A stretch of 64,000 nucleotides of DNA from Pectobacterium wasabiae CFBP 3304 (GCF_001742185.1 NZ_CP015750.1:4216001-4280000); one strand, 5' to 3'. Shown: positions 17,383 to 31,481, numbered from the stretch's first letter. A program made the numbers and translations. Notes: generated by a model from the sequence alone, not told the origin.

Positions 17383-17405
17383 AAAGGGGCGATATTCGCC
17401 CCTTT
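17383..17405 (-). terminator. Terminator after pntB
   Basis: A 10-bp perfect stem (17383-17392 with 17396-17405) closes a 3-nt loop. On the minus strand it ends in CCCCTTTTT. It lies 27 bp past the pntB stop. Confidence 0.9.
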
Positions 17406-17431
17406 CATTCTCTACGCCCTACCACGCACGC

Positions 17432-18820
17432 TTACAGCGCTTTCAGAATCGCCTCAACGCTGTCTTTGGCATCGCCAAACAGCATCTGGGTGTTCTCTTT
17501 AAAGAACAGTGGGTTCTGTACGCCAGCATAACCGGTATTCATGGAACGCTTAAACACGATAACATTCTGCGCTTTCCACACTTCCAGCACTGGCATACCA
17601 GCAATTGGGCTGTGTGGATCTTCTTGCGCCGCCGGGTTAACGGTGTCATTCGCGCCAATGACCAGCACGGTGTCGGTATCGGTGAAATCGTCATTAATTT
17701 CATCCATTTCCAGCACAATGTCGTAAGGTACTTTCGCTTCTGCTAACAGCACGTTCATATGTCCAGGCAAACGCCCTGCAACCGGGTGAATACCAAAGCG
17801 GACCTTGATGCCACGCGCACGCAGTTTTGCGGTGATGTCATGCACCGGGTATTGCGCCTGTGCGACAGCCATACCGTATCCTGGTGTGATGATGACCGAG
17901 GTTGAGTTCTTGAGCAAATCAGCCACATCTTCCGCTGAAGCCTCACGATACTCCCCCACCTCTTCGCTCTCACTAGAGGAAACGCCATCCGTACCAAAAC
18001 CACCGGCAATTACGCTGATAAAGGAACGGTTCATCGCTTTACACATGATGTAAGACAGAATCGCACCAGAAGAACCTACTAAGGCACCAGTCACGATCAG
18101 CAGGTCATTGCTCAGCATGAAGCCCGCCGCCGCCGCCGCCCAACCGGAGTAGGAGTTCAGCATCGAAACGACGACCGGCATGTCCGCACCACCAATTGAT
18201 GCAACCAAGTGCCAGCCGAATACCAGTGCAATCGCCGTCATCAGAATCAGCGCCAGCACCTGCAACGCCACGCTGCTGGTATTAACGAAAACCAGAAGCA
18301 GCAGGAAGGACACAACCAGCGCCGCCAGATTCATTTTATGGCGATGAGGCAGCATCAATGGCTTGGAAGAAATATTACCGCGCAGTTTACCGAAGGCAAT
18401 AACCGAACCCGTGAAGGTCACCGCACCGATGAAGATACCCAGAAAGACTTCCGTCAAATGGATATTGACCATCACTGGATCGGTGATTTCACCGTGATCG
18501 AGGAAGCTGTTAAAGCCAACCAGCACCGCCGCCAAGCCCACAAAGCTGTGAAGAACCGCGACCAGTTCTGGCATTTCGGTCATTTCAACCTTACGCGCCA
18601 GATAAATACCGATTGATCCACCGATCGCCATTGCCACGATGATCCAGCCAACGTTACCAGAGTCAGGCCCAAGAATCGTCGCGATCAGCGCAAGCGCCAT
18701 CCCGCTGATCCCAAAGATGTTCCCCTGCTGCGATGTTTCGTGCTTAGACAACCCGGCCAAACTGAAAATAAAGAGAATTGCGGCAACAATGTATGCAGCA
18801 GTTACTAATCCACCAGACAT
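17432..18820 (-). CDS. pntB: NAD(P) transhydrogenase subunit beta
   Basis: The 462-residue product has the full E. coli length. The first 260 residues are a membrane domain of about nine helices, starting [21 protein letters not shown]. The C-terminal 180 residues form the NADP(H)-binding domain III, with [15 protein letters not shown] as the Rossmann motif and [21 protein letters not shown] next. With PntA it couples hydride transfer from NADH to NADP+ to proton entry through the inner membrane, supplying NADPH. It starts 10 bp after the pntA stop, in one operon. Confidence 0.98.
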   Translation of the reverse strand: MSGGLVTAAYIVAAILFIFSLAGLSKHETSQQGNIFGISGMALALIATILGPDSGNVGWIIVAMAIGGSIGIYLARKVEMTEMPELVAVLHSFVGLAAVLVGFNSFLDHGEITDPVMVNIHLTEVFLGIFIGAVTFTGSVIAFGKLRGNISSKPLMLPHRHKMNLAALVVSFLLLLVFVNTSSVALQVLALILMTAIALVFGWHLVASIGGADMPVVVSMLNSYSGWAAAAAGFMLSNDLLIVTGALVGSSGAILSYIMCKAMNRSFISVIAGGFGTDGVSSSESEEVGEYREASAEDVADLLKNSTSVIITPGYGMAVAQAQYPVHDITAKLRARGIKVRFGIHPVAGRLPGHMNVLLAEAKVPYDIVLEMDEINDDFTDTDTVLVIGANDTVNPAAQEDPHSPIAGMPVLEVWKAQNVIVFKRSMNTGYAGVQNPLFFKENTQMLFGDAKDSVEAILKAL

Positions 18821-18830
18821 GTGTTACCCC

Positions 18831-20360
18831 TTAGTTTTTACGGAACATTTTCAGCATGCGCTGAGTCACGGTGAAACCACCGAAAATATTGATGCTGGCA
18901 ATCAATACGGCAATGAATGAGAAGAATGACACCCATCCGCCGTGACCGATTTGCAACAATGCTCCGACAACGATAATGCCTGATATTGCGTTAGTGACTG
19001 ACATCAGTGGCGTGTGCAGCGCGTGGCTGACATTCCAGACCACGTAATAGCCCACCACGCAGGACAACGCAAAAACAGTAAAGTGAGACAGGAACTCTTT
19101 AGGTGCAACATCAGCCAGCCAGCCAAACAGCAGAATGGCGATCACGAGGAACGCATATTTCTTCCACGGCGATGTTGGTTTGGCTTCTGCTTTCACCGGT
19201 GCAGCGGCAGGTTTCGCCTGCTGTGGCTGCGCTGAAACCTGAATCGGCGGCGCTGGCCAGGTGATTTCACCTTCTTTAACAACGGTCACACCGCGAATCA
19301 CGGTATCGTCAAAATCGACGTCGATTTCGCCGTTTTTCTCTTTGCAGAGTAACTTCAGCAGGTTAACCAGGTTCGTGCCGTAAAGCTGCGAGGATTGTGT
19401 CGGCAGACGGCTAGGTAAATCGGTGTAACCGATAATTTTGACGCCGTTTTCCGTCACAGTCACCCGGTCGGCAACCGTCAATTCGCAGTTTCCGCCCGTT
19501 TGCGCGGCTAAATCGACGATCACACTGCCGGGCTTCATGCTCAGCACCATCTCTTTGGTGATCAGGCGAGGAGCCGGTTTTCCAGGGATCAGCGCGGTAG
19601 TGACGATAATGTCGACATCTTTCGCCTGGGCCGCGAACAGTTCCATTTCGGCTTTGATAAAGGCTTCAGACATGACTTTGGCATAGCCGTCACCGCTGCC
19701 CGCTTCTTCTTCAAAGTCGAGTTCGAGGAACTCGGCACCCATGCTCTGAACCTGCTCCTTTACTTCAGGGCGGGTGTCAAAAGCACGAACGATAGCACCT
19801 AAGCTACCTGCTGCACCGATCGCAGCCAAACCGGCCACACCTGCGCCGATAATCATGACTTTAGCAGGCGGAACTTTACCCGCAGCGGTAATCTGCCCGG
19901 TAAAGAAACGGCCAAATTCGTGGGCAGCTTCAACGATGGCACGGTAGCCCGCTATGTTGGCCATCGAACTGAGCGCATCCAGTGATTGTGCACGCGAGAT
20001 ACGTGGCACAGAATCCATTGCCATTACCGTCACTTGACGGGCAGCCAGTTTTTCCAGCAGTGCCGGGTTTTGCGCCGGCCAAATGAAACTGACAACCGTA
20101 CTGCCCGCACGGGTCAGCTCGATTTCGTCATCCTGCGGCGCATTCACCTTCAGGACAATATCGGATTGCCAGACTTCTGAGCTGTCAACAATCGACGCAC
20201 CGGCTTCTTCGTATGCCGCATCGTCAAAACTTGCCAGTTTTCCTGCCTCTCGTTCTATCGAGACCGTAAAACCCAGTTTTAGCAACTGTTCAACCGTTTT
20301 CGGCGTAGCTGCTACACGGGCTTCATTGGCCAACCGCTCTCTTGGTACACCAATACGCAT
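18831..20360 (-). CDS. pntA: NAD(P) transhydrogenase subunit alpha
   Basis: This 509-residue product matches E. coli PntA (510). It begins MRIGVPRE, the N-terminus of the alanine dehydrogenase/PNT fold. The NAD-binding Rossmann motif [19 protein letters not shown] is at about residues 170-188. An Ala/Pro/Lys-rich linker (about 375-400) leads to four C-terminal membrane helices, from [14 protein letters not shown] to the end. It is the NAD(H)-binding and first membrane subunit of the proton-translocating transhydrogenase. It heads the pntAB operon. Confidence 0.98.
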   Translation of the reverse strand: MRIGVPRERLANEARVAATPKTVEQLLKLGFTVSIEREAGKLASFDDAAYEEAGASIVDSSEVWQSDIVLKVNAPQDDEIELTRAGSTVVSFIWPAQNPALLEKLAARQVTVMAMDSVPRISRAQSLDALSSMANIAGYRAIVEAAHEFGRFFTGQITAAGKVPPAKVMIIGAGVAGLAAIGAAGSLGAIVRAFDTRPEVKEQVQSMGAEFLELDFEEEAGSGDGYAKVMSEAFIKAEMELFAAQAKDVDIIVTTALIPGKPAPRLITKEMVLSMKPGSVIVDLAAQTGGNCELTVADRVTVTENGVKIIGYTDLPSRLPTQSSQLYGTNLVNLLKLLCKEKNGEIDVDFDDTVIRGVTVVKEGEITWPAPPIQVSAQPQQAKPAAAPVKAEAKPTSPWKKYAFLVIAILLFGWLADVAPKEFLSHFTVFALSCVVGYYVVWNVSHALHTPLMSVTNAISGIIVVGALLQIGHGGWVSFFSFIAVLIASINIFGGFTVTQRMLKMFRKN

Positions 20361-20942
20361 GCTGATACCCTTTTCGCTTATTTTTAACGAAGGTTATTAT
20401 TCTCACCCTACTCTGTTATATGCGTTCGCCGAGACCTGCTGCACCCTGTATCCCCGCTTTCGCGCGGTAGGAAGAGAGTCTACTCATCTTCTTGCCACAC
20501 GCTTTTTCGGGGCGTCTCACTGTAGGCGAACTCATTTATAACGTACTGAAAATGTGATCGATGATCCATAAATAAAATGAATTTCACAGAAAAGCCGAGT
20601 TATCACAGGTTCTGCCAGCCTTTCTTGGTCGAAAATCATGCTCTTCTCTGCCTTTTGTAGCATTATTACGGAAGTATTTTTCTGTGCTGTTTCACAAAAA
20701 CGATGTGTTACAGGGTTGTTAATACGATAAATTATATAAATATCCCTTATGATGGCAAAACAATCATTAACCGTTATTATTAGCACTTTTCTTGTTCCTA
20801 GCCGAAGCATCGCGGCTTTTCAGCCCCATTGAAAATGCTAAAGCACAAGAATTTATTCCGTGCGATAATCAGCCCCATTCCGTTACAGGTTGATTGCTAT
20901 ACCTTAAATAATTCGAGTTGCAGGAAGGCGAAAGGATTTTTT
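20361..20942. other. Divergent intergenic region between pntA and ydgH
   Basis: About 580 bp hold the promoters of pntA (left) and ydgH (right). The middle is AT-rich. A short dispersed repeat lies at 20898-20930, directly before the ydgH ribosome site. I found no credible gene. Confidence 0.55.
20898..20930 (+). repeat. Short dispersed intergenic motif (AATAATTCGAGTTGCAGG type)
   Basis: The motif ATACCTTAAATAATTCGAG followed by TTGCAGGAAGGCG is one I know from many intergenic positions in Pectobacterium and Serratia genomes. Only one copy was noted in this window, so the call rests on memory. It ends 13 bp before the ydgH ATG. Confidence 0.45.
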
Positions 20943-21896
20943 ATGAAGCTGAAGACTACTGTTATTGCATCCACATTATTGTTATCACTCTCGGCATTTT
21001 CAGCGCAGGCGGCACAGGAACTTACCCCTGAGCAGGCAGAATCCCTGCAACCCTTTGAGCGAATTACGTTTAAAGGACGTTTTAACGCAATCAATGAAGC
21101 GGTAGCCGCCGCATCAAAACGCGCCGACAAGGCGGGTGCAGCGTCGTTTTATGTGCAATCTATGACGGATGCGAATACAAGCGACGCCTGGAATGTTACT
21201 GTCGATCTGTATCGCAAAGATGCCGCCAAAGCGAAACAAGATGTGCAATATCGCACCGTCTACGGTGTGAAAGAACTGCCGAAAGATGCGGCCTACTTGC
21301 TGGAACCCTATGATACGGTCACAGTGAGCGGCTTATTCAGCACCCAGCCTGATCTGATCGATGCGATAGCGAAAGCGGCAAAAGAGAAAAATGCTGATTC
21401 GTTTTACATCGTGCGCCAAATCGATGTGAACTCGAATAGCGCTAATCAAAGAGCGACGGCATTTATCTATAAAGCCGATGCGCCAAAACGCCAGCTCCAG
21501 AAACCTGATGCGATCCCTGCTGATTCTGATGCGGGGCGCGCTGCGCTGGCGGCCGGTGGTGCAGAAGCCGCTAAGGTAGAAATTCCTGGCGTTGCTTACT
21601 CTGATAGCCCTAGCCGCAGTGTGGGTAACTTCTTTGAAACGCAGTCATCAAAAGGTGGACGTTACACGGTAACGTTGCTTGATGGTACGCAAATTCAGGA
21701 ATTGAACAATGCCACGGCGGCACAGATGGTGCCTTTCGACTCTATTCAGTTCCGCGGCAACTATACCAACACTACCCAGGTGTCCGAAGCCGTTGCTAAA
21801 CGTGCAGGCGAAAAAGGTGCCAAATACTACCACATCACCAGACAGTGGGAAGGCAAAGGCAACAACCTCACGATCAGCGCCGATCTCTATAAATAA
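20943..21896 (+). CDS. ydgH: YdgH, periplasmic protein with three DUF1471 domains
   Basis: The 317-residue product starts at the ATG at 20943, preceded by AAAGG; the frame is open upstream but without a signal peptide. Residues 1-22 are a signal peptide (LSAFSAQA). Three related domains follow, each with a 'hydrophobic-F..I.F.G.F' or 'Y.TVTVSGLFST' start and an 'A..YYxITRQ' or 'ADSFYIVRQ' end: about 35-105, 115-190 and 235-315. This is the BhsA/McbA (DUF1471) fold, otherwise found as single small stress and biofilm proteins. Its exact function is unknown. Position beside pntAB is conserved in E. coli. Confidence 0.93.
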   Translation: MKLKTTVIASTLLLSLSAFSAQAAQELTPEQAESLQPFERITFKGRFNAINEAVAAASKRADKAGAASFYVQSMTDANTSDAWNVTVDLYRKDAAKAKQDVQYRTVYGVKELPKDAAYLLEPYDTVTVSGLFSTQPDLIDAIAKAAKEKNADSFYIVRQIDVNSNSANQRATAFIYKADAPKRQLQKPDAIPADSDAGRAALAAGGAEAAKVEIPGVAYSDSPSRSVGNFFETQSSKGGRYTVTLLDGTQIQELNNATAAQMVPFDSIQFRGNYTNTTQVSEAVAKRAGEKGAKYYHITRQWEGKGNNLTISADLYK

Positions 21897-21926
21897 CGGC
21901 TGTCGTGTAGCCGCAAACCTTATAAA

Positions 21927-21950
21927 AAAACCCGCGATATCGCGGGTTTT
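21927..21950. terminator. Bidirectional terminator between ydgH and kdsA
   Basis: CCCGCGATATCGCGGG (21931-21946) is a perfect palindrome flanked by A-run and T-run, so it can end both convergent genes. Confidence 0.93.
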
Positions 21951-21975
21951 TACTATCAGTAATCAATACGATAGA

Positions 21976-22857
<882 letters not shown>

Positions 22858-22886
22858 TTAACGCTGCATTACTGCAAAACGGTTTC

Positions 22887-23696
22887 TTAATGCAAGACAA
22901 TCTGTTTCTGCTCTATCGAGTGAATCTGTACTTTTATCATTTCACTCACCGGGTCTTCCGGGCACTGCTCAACGAAATAGTTGAGATCGGACAGCGCAAT
23001 ATGGTCGCAATCCAGTTGAGCATAAATCAGGCCGCGATCGCGAATTTCATAGGGATCATCCGGGTCAAATTGCAGCACCGCTTCGCTGGCTCGCAACGCC
23101 AATTCCATCTGTTTTTCTTCCATCAGCGCGACTTTCAACGTATCGAGCATTTTACGCACGATCATGACATTCTCTGCTTCATCCAGATCTTCATCCAGCA
23201 AACGGGTGGACGGGCCGATGTTACCTTTCAGCCAAACTTCCAGCACATGCTCACTCAGCGTATCGCCATTAAGTGGATTGATCAGCCACATTTCTTCGTC
23301 GAGCCAGTCGGCACGCAGAATCAACTGCGTCGGGAAAATCACCGGCATTAGCGGCAGGCCAAGTTCGTTTGCGATATGCAGGAAGATGATGCCAAGTGAC
23401 ACGGGCATGCCCTGGCGAGATTCCAGTACCTGATCCAACCATAGTGCATCAGACAAGCGATAAACACCGCCGGCACCGCCAAATCCCCAGGTGTGATAAA
23501 ACAGCTCAATCAGTTTTTCAAGCTGAAGATCTTGCTCAAGGTCGTCAGGAATAACCGCTCGGGCGCTCTCAACCAACTGTTGCAGATTTTGCCGCACATC
23601 CTGAGCGGGAAAGTCGCGGCGAATAGCCTGTGAAACCAACACGACACCATCACTTAGCAGTGACTGGTTGAATTCAAAATCAGCAATAGCACTCAT
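22887..23696 (-). CDS. sirB1: SirB1/YchA, transglutaminase-like protein with TPR-like repeats
   Basis: The 269-residue product starts at 23696 (MSAIADFEFNQ), just after the sirB2 stop; the frame is open further upstream inside sirB2. The N-terminal 180 residues belong to the SirB1 (transglutaminase-like) family, with the LWLDQVLESRQGMPVSLGII segment at the centre. The C-terminal third carries TPR-like helices (ALRASEAVLQFDPDDPYEIRDRG). The function is not established, although the name comes from an effect on Salmonella invasion genes. It lies 57 bp before kdsA and within its operon. Confidence 0.93.
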   Translation of the reverse strand: MSAIADFEFNQSLLSDGVVLVSQAIRRDFPAQDVRQNLQQLVESARAVIPDDLEQDLQLEKLIELFYHTWGFGGAGGVYRLSDALWLDQVLESRQGMPVSLGIIFLHIANELGLPLMPVIFPTQLILRADWLDEEMWLINPLNGDTLSEHVLEVWLKGNIGPSTRLLDEDLDEAENVMIVRKMLDTLKVALMEEKQMELALRASEAVLQFDPDDPYEIRDRGLIYAQLDCDHIALSDLNYFVEQCPEDPVSEMIKVQIHSIEQKQIVLH

Positions 23697-23698
23697 AA

Positions 23699-24100
23699 TT
23701 ATTCCATCAGCAACGGTGATTGGGTCAGTGCCAGCAGCACGACCACACCAAAGCATATTAAAGCAGATACAAACGCCAGCCAGCGAATTTTCTGGCTACG
23801 GGGGCGTTTCCCCAAGGCGATAGCGCCAAGAAGGATATAAATGATAACGCCAAACAGTTTTTCCGTCAGCCAGCTTTGTTCAGGCGTAAACGGATAAGTG
23901 TGGCTCTGAATGATTAAACCAATACCGCTGATCAATAACAAGGTATCGTTAATATGCGGCAGAATTTTAACCCAGCGCTGTTGCAGTAGGGGGGATTGCC
24001 GACACAGCCAGAAAAAACGAATGACAAACAGGGAAATACTGATGCCAATCGTTGCCAGATGCAGATATATCGTGGCTGGGTAAAGAGTTATCACGTCCAT
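23699..24100 (-). CDS. sirB2: SirB2/YchQ family inner-membrane protein
   Basis: The 133-residue product has four hydrophobic segments (about 10-30, 45-65, 78-98, 108-128), with the family features PATIYLHLATIGISISLFVIRF and WVKILPHINDTLLLISGIGL. It is an inner-membrane protein of unknown function, always found between prmC and sirB1 in enterobacteria. Five bases separate it from prmC. Confidence 0.92.
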   Translation of the reverse strand: MDVITLYPATIYLHLATIGISISLFVIRFFWLCRQSPLLQQRWVKILPHINDTLLLISGIGLIIQSHTYPFTPEQSWLTEKLFGVIIYILLGAIALGKRPRSQKIRWLAFVSALICFGVVVLLALTQSPLLME

Positions 24101-24105
24101 TGCTC

Positions 24106-24951
24106 CTAATAATTGATGGTATCCAACCAGCGCCCTAACGACACACGGTCATTGCCACCATAGTCCTGACAAGTTTCTATTTGTGTAAATCCTCGTGCCT
24201 GCAATAACTGGCGCACCGCGTCGCCCTGCTGCCAGCCATGTTCCAACAGCAGCCAGCCACCAACCTCTAAATAGTGTGGAGCGGATTCAATAATGATGCG
24301 TAAATCCGCCAACCCGTTGTCGGCAGCAATCAGGGCGCTGGCAGGCTCAAAGCGAACATCCCCCTGCGACAAATGCACATCGTCGGCATCGATATACGGT
24401 GGGTTGCTGGCGATAAGCGCAAAACGCATGTGTTCGAGCGGAGAGTACCAGCTTCCGGGCAAAAAACGGGCGTTATCGAGCCTCAATTGCTGGGCATTTT
24501 TTGTCGCTAACGCCACAGCATCCGGTTGCAGGTCGACACCCATCACCCGGCAATCGTGTCGTTCACTGGCAATCGCTAACGCGATCGCGCCGGTTCCAGT
24601 GCCTAAATCCAACACATCACACGGCGTTTTAGGCAGACGCAACAACGCTTGTTCAACCAGACATTCGGTATCAGGGCGAGGAATCAACGTAGCAGGCGAG
24701 ACAACCAGAGGCAGCGACCAGAACTCGCGCACGCCGATCAAATAGGCGATAGGTTCTCCCTGTTCGCGACGCGCCAGCAGTTCGCTTAACTGCTGCTGTT
24801 CTGCGGCGCGTAGCTCAGTTTCACCAAACGCCAACACGAATGTACGTGACTTACCAGTCACAAAGCCCAGCAAAATTTCCGCATCTCGCTTTGGGCTTTC
24901 TCCCGCCGCGAGTTGCGTTGTCGCAAAAGCTAACCAATCCTGATAGGTCAT
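24106..24951 (-). CDS. prmC: Release factor glutamine methyltransferase
   Basis: The 281-residue product has a helical N-terminal substrate domain and a C-terminal Rossmann-fold methyltransferase. The S-adenosylmethionine motif is DLGTGTGAIALAIA (about residue 115), and the catalytic NPPY motif lies in ALIASNPPYIDADD (about 183). PrmC methylates the Gln of the GGQ motif in release factors 1 and 2. Its start overlaps the stop of prfA, which encodes a substrate, so translation is coupled. Confidence 0.97.
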   Translation of the reverse strand: MTYQDWLAFATTQLAAGESPKRDAEILLGFVTGKSRTFVLAFGETELRAAEQQQLSELLARREQGEPIAYLIGVREFWSLPLVVSPATLIPRPDTECLVEQALLRLPKTPCDVLDLGTGTGAIALAIASERHDCRVMGVDLQPDAVALATKNAQQLRLDNARFLPGSWYSPLEHMRFALIASNPPYIDADDVHLSQGDVRFEPASALIAADNGLADLRIIIESAPHYLEVGGWLLLEHGWQQGDAVRQLLQARGFTQIETCQDYGGNDRVSLGRWLDTINY

Positions 24952-26033
24952 TATTCCTGCTCGGACAACGCGGCAAGCTGATCGGCCTGATATTCCTGCA
25001 CGACCGGTTGGATCAGCGTATCCAGTTTTCCTTCCATAACCTCATCCAGACGGTAAAGCGTCAGGTTAATGCGGTGATCGGTCACCCTTCCCTGCGGGAA
25101 GTTGTAGGTACGGATACGGTCTGAACGATCGCCGCTGCCAAGCAGGTTGCGACGGGTTGATGCTTCTTCCAACTGACGTTTCTGCACTTCTGCCGCTCGA
25201 ATACGTGCACCTAACACAGACAACGCTTTAGCTTTGTTCTTGTGCTGTGAGCGTTCGTCCTGGCATTCCACGACAATGCCAGTGGGTAAGTGAGTAATAC
25301 GGATAGCAGAGTCGGTGGTGTTAACGTGCTGACCGCCCGCGCCAGAAGAGCGGAAAGTATCGATGCGTAAATCAGCAGGATTAATGTCCGGTAGCTCGGC
25401 TTCAGGCACTTCCGCCATAACGGCAACCGTACAGGCCGACGTATGAATACGCCCTTGCGATTCCGTAGCAGGAACGCGCTGCACGCGATGACCGCCAGAT
25501 TCAAACTTAAGCTGGCCATACACACCGTCGCCGGAGATTTTAGCGATAACTTCTTTATAGCCGCCATGTTCGCCATCGCTGGCGCTCACAACTTCCACGC
25601 GCCAGCGGCGTGATTCAGCATAACGGCTGTACATGCGGAACAGGTCACCAGCAAAGATCGCCGCTTCATCACCACCGGTTCCCGCGCGCACTTCAAGAAA
25701 ACAGCCACGCTCATCGTCAGGATCTTTCGGCAACAAGAGGACTTGAAGCTGCTGCTCCAGTGCTTCAATCGCCGCTTTGCCCTCTTTCAATTCTTCCTGC
25801 GCCATATCGCGCATTTCTGGATCGTCCAACATCATTTCTGCGGTCTGCTGATCCTCTTGCGCCTGCTGCCATTGCTGGAAACAGCGGGTAATATCCGTAA
25901 GCTGTGCATATTCTCGCGACAACGCGCGAAAGCGATCCATATCAGCGATGACGCTGGGCTCACCGAGTAACGCCTGGACTTCTTCATGGCGTTCTTGTAA
26001 CGCTTCCAGTTTAGCAACAATAGAAGGCTTCAT
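24951..26033 (-). CDS. prfA: Peptide chain release factor 1
   Basis: This 360-residue protein is identical in length to E. coli RF1. The stop-codon-reading PxT-type motif is in [15 protein letters not shown] (about 180-196), and the peptidyl-tRNA hydrolysis motif GGQ is in [15 protein letters not shown] (about 230-245). It releases finished proteins at UAA and UAG codons. It lies between hemA and prmC, as in most proteobacteria. Confidence 0.98.
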   Translation of the reverse strand: MKPSIVAKLEALQERHEEVQALLGEPSVIADMDRFRALSREYAQLTDITRCFQQWQQAQEDQQTAEMMLDDPEMRDMAQEELKEGKAAIEALEQQLQVLLLPKDPDDERGCFLEVRAGTGGDEAAIFAGDLFRMYSRYAESRRWRVEVVSASDGEHGGYKEVIAKISGDGVYGQLKFESGGHRVQRVPATESQGRIHTSACTVAVMAEVPEAELPDINPADLRIDTFRSSGAGGQHVNTTDSAIRITHLPTGIVVECQDERSQHKNKAKALSVLGARIRAAEVQKRQLEEASTRRNLLGSGDRSDRIRTYNFPQGRVTDHRINLTLYRLDEVMEGKLDTLIQPVVQEYQADQLAALSEQE

Positions 26034-26066
26034 GCGGGCGGTTAAATCCTGTAATAGAGATGAATG

Positions 26067-27323
26067 CTAGTCCAGCCCAAGGCTGTCACGTAAAATTTGT
26101 AACCGGTTTTGGTCGCCGTCACGAGCGGCTTGCTGAAGGGATTTGGTCGGCGCGTGAATCAGACGGTTAGTTAAACGGTGTGTCAATTCTTGAATCACCG
26201 CTTCAACGTCATTGCCTTGTTGGATGGCAGCCAACGCCTTGGCTGTCATTTCTGCGCGCAGCTCATCGGCCTGAGCGCGATAATCGCGGATCGTTTCCAC
26301 CGCTGACTGCGCACGCAGCCACGCCATGAAATCTGAGCTTTCTTGCTGTACGATAGATTCAGCTTGCACCGCCGCCGCTTTGCGCTGCGCGAGGTTATGC
26401 TGAATGATCGCGTGCAGATCGTCCACACTGTAGAGATAAACGTTCGGCAATTTACCGACTTCCGGCTCAATATCACGTGGAACCGCAATATCTACCATCA
26501 GCATTGGCTGATTCCGTCTCGCTTTCAGCGTCCGTTCCATCATTCCTTTTCCGATAATCGGTAGCGTACTCGCCGTTGAACTGATCACGATATCGGCATG
26601 AACAAGTTGTTCATCCAGCTCTGCCAGCGTGATGACCTCAGCCCCCACTTCCGTTGCCAGCACCTGTGCGCGTTCACGGGTACGGTTCGCTATCAACATC
26701 TTTTGTACGTTGTGCTCACGAAGATAACGAGCTACCAATTCAATGGTCTCTCCGGCTCCCACCAACAGCACCGTGACATCCGCCAGTGACTCAAAAATTT
26801 GCCGCGCTAGCGTACACGCAGCGAACGCCACCGACACCGCGCTGGCACCGATATCCGTTTCCGTTCGGACACGCTTGGCGACGGTAAAAGATTTCTGAAA
26901 TAGCCGCTCCAGTTCGCTGGACAGAGAATGCCCACGCTGTGATTCGGCAAACGCCTTCTTCACCTGCCCTAAAATCTGCGGTTCACCTAACACTAAAGAA
27001 TCCAGACCGCTGGCAACGCGCATGAGATGGCTAACCGCTGCGTTACCCTGATGCCAGTACAGGCTGTCGTTAACCTCTTCCGGGCGCAATTGATGGTATT
27101 CACACAGCCAGCGAATCAACTGCTCACGCTGGTTTTCCTGTTCGTCAACGCTGAGATAGAGTTCCGTGCGATTGCAGGTAGACAGCACAACGCCGCCCTG
27201 CACCAGCGGTTGCTGTAACAGACTGTCGAGGGCCACTCCAAGTTTATCCTGTGAGAACACAACGCGTTCACGCAGAGAAACGGGTGCGGTTTTGTGATTA
27301 ATACCAAGCGCAAGCAGGGTCAT
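26067..27323 (-). CDS. hemA: Glutamyl-tRNA reductase
   Basis: The 418-residue product is the E. coli length. The N-terminal catalytic domain carries the active-site Cys in [14 protein letters not shown] (Cys50). The NADPH-binding motif [17 protein letters not shown] follows at about 185-201, then a helical dimerisation domain. It reduces the glutamate on tRNA-Glu to glutamate-1-semialdehyde, the first committed step of heme synthesis, and heads the operon. Residues 2-5 (TLLALG) match the region that in Salmonella governs heme-dependent proteolysis. It is divergent from lolB. Confidence 0.98.
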   Translation of the reverse strand: MTLLALGINHKTAPVSLRERVVFSQDKLGVALDSLLQQPLVQGGVVLSTCNRTELYLSVDEQENQREQLIRWLCEYHQLRPEEVNDSLYWHQGNAAVSHLMRVASGLDSLVLGEPQILGQVKKAFAESQRGHSLSSELERLFQKSFTVAKRVRTETDIGASAVSVAFAACTLARQIFESLADVTVLLVGAGETIELVARYLREHNVQKMLIANRTRERAQVLATEVGAEVITLAELDEQLVHADIVISSTASTLPIIGKGMMERTLKARRNQPMLMVDIAVPRDIEPEVGKLPNVYLYSVDDLHAIIQHNLAQRKAAAVQAESIVQQESSDFMAWLRAQSAVETIRDYRAQADELRAEMTAKALAAIQQGNDVEAVIQELTHRLTNRLIHAPTKSLQQAARDGDQNRLQILRDSLGLD

Positions 27324-27554
27324 TAGGCTGTTTCTGAGTAATACCGGTCTTAGTATGGATTTCGTTTGAGTCGCATTCTACTTGATGCCGGGGTGCAAGA
27401 AAAGCGACAGCGCGTGATACACCTCGTCTGAGGTATACACTTTTTGACAAAAAACAATAAACGCCATTAACGAATAACAATCATTGACGCTGAGCGGTAA
27501 GCCCGTTAGCGTGACGTATTTCACGAATGTCTTCATTTACAGGATACGACCGAC

Positions 27555-28178
27555 ATGCCAACCAAAACCGTCCGATGCCTGCGTTTACTGCCTTTAGCCA
27601 GCGTATTGCTCGCCGCCTGTAGCGTTAATCAACCCACCCAAACGGGTACAAGCCCGACGTCGCCAGAGTGGCAACAGCATCAGCAAAAGGTACAGCAGCT
27701 CAGCCAATATCAGACACGTGGCGCTTTTGCCTATATCTCCGATAGTAAAAGAGTATCGGCTAACTTTTTCTGGCAGGATACACCGCCACAGCGTTATCGA
27801 CTGCTGCTGACCAACCCACTCGGTAGCACTGAATTAGAACTGCGAGCCCAGCCTGACGGCGTGCAAATCACCGACAATCAGGGCAAGCGTTATGTGGGTG
27901 AAGATGCCGAATACATGATCCAACAACTGACCGGCATGGCGATCCCACTGAATAATCTGCGCCAATGGATACGTGGTATACCGGGTGATGCGACCGAATT
28001 CACACTGGATGAACGCTATCTGCTGAAAACCATCACCTATCGGCAGGGCAATCAAAACTGGAATGTCAGTTATCAGAGCTACAACACCGAGCTCACACCC
28101 CCACTCCCAACCAGCTTGGAACTCGTCCAGGGGGAACAGCGTATTAAGCTGAAGATGAATAACTGGGTGGTTAAATAA
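27555..28178 (+). CDS. lolB: Outer-membrane lipoprotein LolB
   Basis: The 207-residue product has a lipoprotein signal with lipobox LLAAC (Cys22 lipidated). The mature protein contains [19 protein letters not shown] and an [17 protein letters not shown] segment, both typical of LolB. It accepts lipoproteins from periplasmic LolA and places them in the outer membrane. It shares a divergent promoter region with hemA (27324-27554) and is followed by ispE after 3 bp. Confidence 0.96.
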   Translation: MPTKTVRCLRLLPLASVLLAACSVNQPTQTGTSPTSPEWQQHQQKVQQLSQYQTRGAFAYISDSKRVSANFFWQDTPPQRYRLLLTNPLGSTELELRAQPDGVQITDNQGKRYVGEDAEYMIQQLTGMAIPLNNLRQWIRGIPGDATEFTLDERYLLKTITYRQGNQNWNVSYQSYNTELTPPLPTSLELVQGEQRIKLKMNNWVVK

Positions 28179-28181
28179 GCA

Positions 28182-30139
<1,958 letters not shown>

Positions 30140-30180
30140 TCGCTGCTGATCGGGTAACCGATCGCAGAAGATAATGATGA

Positions 30181-30206
30181 AGCCACCTGTAATAAGGTGG
30201 CTTTCT
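30181..30206 (+). terminator. Terminator after prs
   Basis: AGCCACCT (30181-30188) pairs with AGGTGGCT (30195-30202), followed by TTCTTATTT. It is 42 bp after the prs stop. Confidence 0.88.
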
Positions 30207-30235
30207 TATTTCTACCGTTTTTATCGCCATAAAAA

Positions 30236-30266
30236 ACAAAAAACCGCCATAGCGAGGCTACAGCGG
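30236..30266 (-). terminator. Terminator after ychH
   Basis: On the minus strand CCGCTGTAGC pairs with GCTATGGCGG around loop CTC (two internal mismatches), followed by a T-rich stretch GGTTTTTTG. It lies 43 bp past the ychH stop. Confidence 0.8.
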
Positions 30267-30308
30267 CTCTATTGTTCATTTTCATTAACACGATGACTTG
30301 ATTAACGG

Positions 30309-30578
30309 CTATGGGTGATGCTGGCGACGGCAACGCTTATCAAAGTGTTTAACCCACCAATAACGGTCTGTGACTTCTTCACGCCCGCTAATACGCGCCC
30401 CCGCCAACCAAAATATTGCGCCAGAAAAAATACTGACCAGATCAATGTAAGTCATATATTCAGGAACATTCAGTTTCGGGAACTGGCTGGCGATAGAAAA
30501 ACCGATGCCGCCAATCATCATGATCATCCCGATACCCATCAATACATTACCGAGTACTGTCACGTTTTTACGTTTCAT
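30309..30578 (-). CDS. ychH: YchH, small stress-related inner-membrane protein
   Basis: The 89-residue product begins MKRKNVTVLGNVLMGIGM and has two hydrophobic helices (about 9-30 and 42-60), ending with a basic tail (FDKRCRRQHHP). This matches E. coli YchH (92 residues), a membrane protein induced by stress and, in E. coli, activated by CRP. It lies divergently from pth, as in E. coli. Confidence 0.92.
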   Translation of the reverse strand: MKRKNVTVLGNVLMGIGMIMMIGGIGFSIASQFPKLNVPEYMTYIDLVSIFSGAIFWLAGARISGREEVTDRYWWVKHFDKRCRRQHHP

Positions 30579-30891
30579 CTGCCACCTCCAGATTAATTCT
30601 GTGGATGAATCGGAGTGCCATTACTGTTTACTGTCTTATTATTGATGTAATTATAGACAATAATGTACTTAGATGATTGCGGGAGGGATCACAGATAAGG
30701 GGAATGATTAATATTTTTTTACGTTTAAACAAATAAATAGACAAAAATATGAATAATTACACCACTAAATAAATAACAATATTTTTACATTCCAACACCG
30801 ATATTTGGCTATACCTCATGCGATGTGTAAACTAGCGCTTTCGTTATCACGCGACCCTGCGTCAGTTTAAGCACGTAATCTGGAATATACC
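30579..30891. other. Divergent intergenic region ychH/pth
   Basis: About 310 AT-rich bases hold the promoters for ychH (left) and pth (right). No gene is visible. Confidence 0.6.
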
Positions 30892-31479
30892 GTGAGCAGC
30901 ATTAAATTAATTGTCGGCCTGGCGAATCCCGGCGCTGAATATGCCGCCACCCGCCATAATGCGGGCGCCTGGTTTGTCGATCGTCTGGCTGAGTCTTATC
31001 GTCAGTCGCTAAAAGAAGAAAGCAAATTTTTCGGTTACACCGCCCGTCTAAATCTGGCGGGGCAAGATGTACGCCTGTTGGTTCCGACTACCTTCATGAA
31101 TCTGAGTGGAAAAGCTGTTGCGGCAATGGCCACTTTCTACCGCATTCAGCCTGATGAGATCCTGGTCGCACATGATGAACTGGATTTATTACCAGGGATT
31201 GCCAAACTTAAACTGGGTGGTGGGCACGGCGGTCACAACGGACTGAAAGACATCATCAGTAAATTGGGCAATAACCCGAATTTCCATCGTTTACGCATCG
31301 GCATTGGCCACCCGGGTGATAAAAGTAAAGTGACCGGTTTTGTGTTGGGTAAGCCACCGATGAGCGAGCAGACGCTGATCGACGGTGCCATTGATGAGGC
31401 CGTGCGCTGCACAGAAATTCTGATGAAAGAAGATATGATAAAAGCGATGAACCGCTTGCATGCTTTCAAAGCGGCATAA
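30892..31479 (+). CDS. pth: Peptidyl-tRNA hydrolase
   Basis: The 195-residue product starts at GTG 30892. Catalytic residues are seen: Asn and His in [11 protein letters not shown] (His20 by the E. coli count), and [16 protein letters not shown] and [12 protein letters not shown] in the substrate groove. It cleaves peptides from tRNA released early from ribosomes. The pth-ychF pair is conserved in enterobacteria. Confidence 0.98.
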   Translation: MSSIKLIVGLANPGAEYAATRHNAGAWFVDRLAESYRQSLKEESKFFGYTARLNLAGQDVRLLVPTTFMNLSGKAVAAMATFYRIQPDEILVAHDELDLLPGIAKLKLGGGHGGHNGLKDIISKLGNNPNFHRLRIGIGHPGDKSKVTGFVLGKPPMSEQTLIDGAIDEAVRCTEILMKEDMIKAMNRLHAFKAA

Positions 31480-31481
31480 TC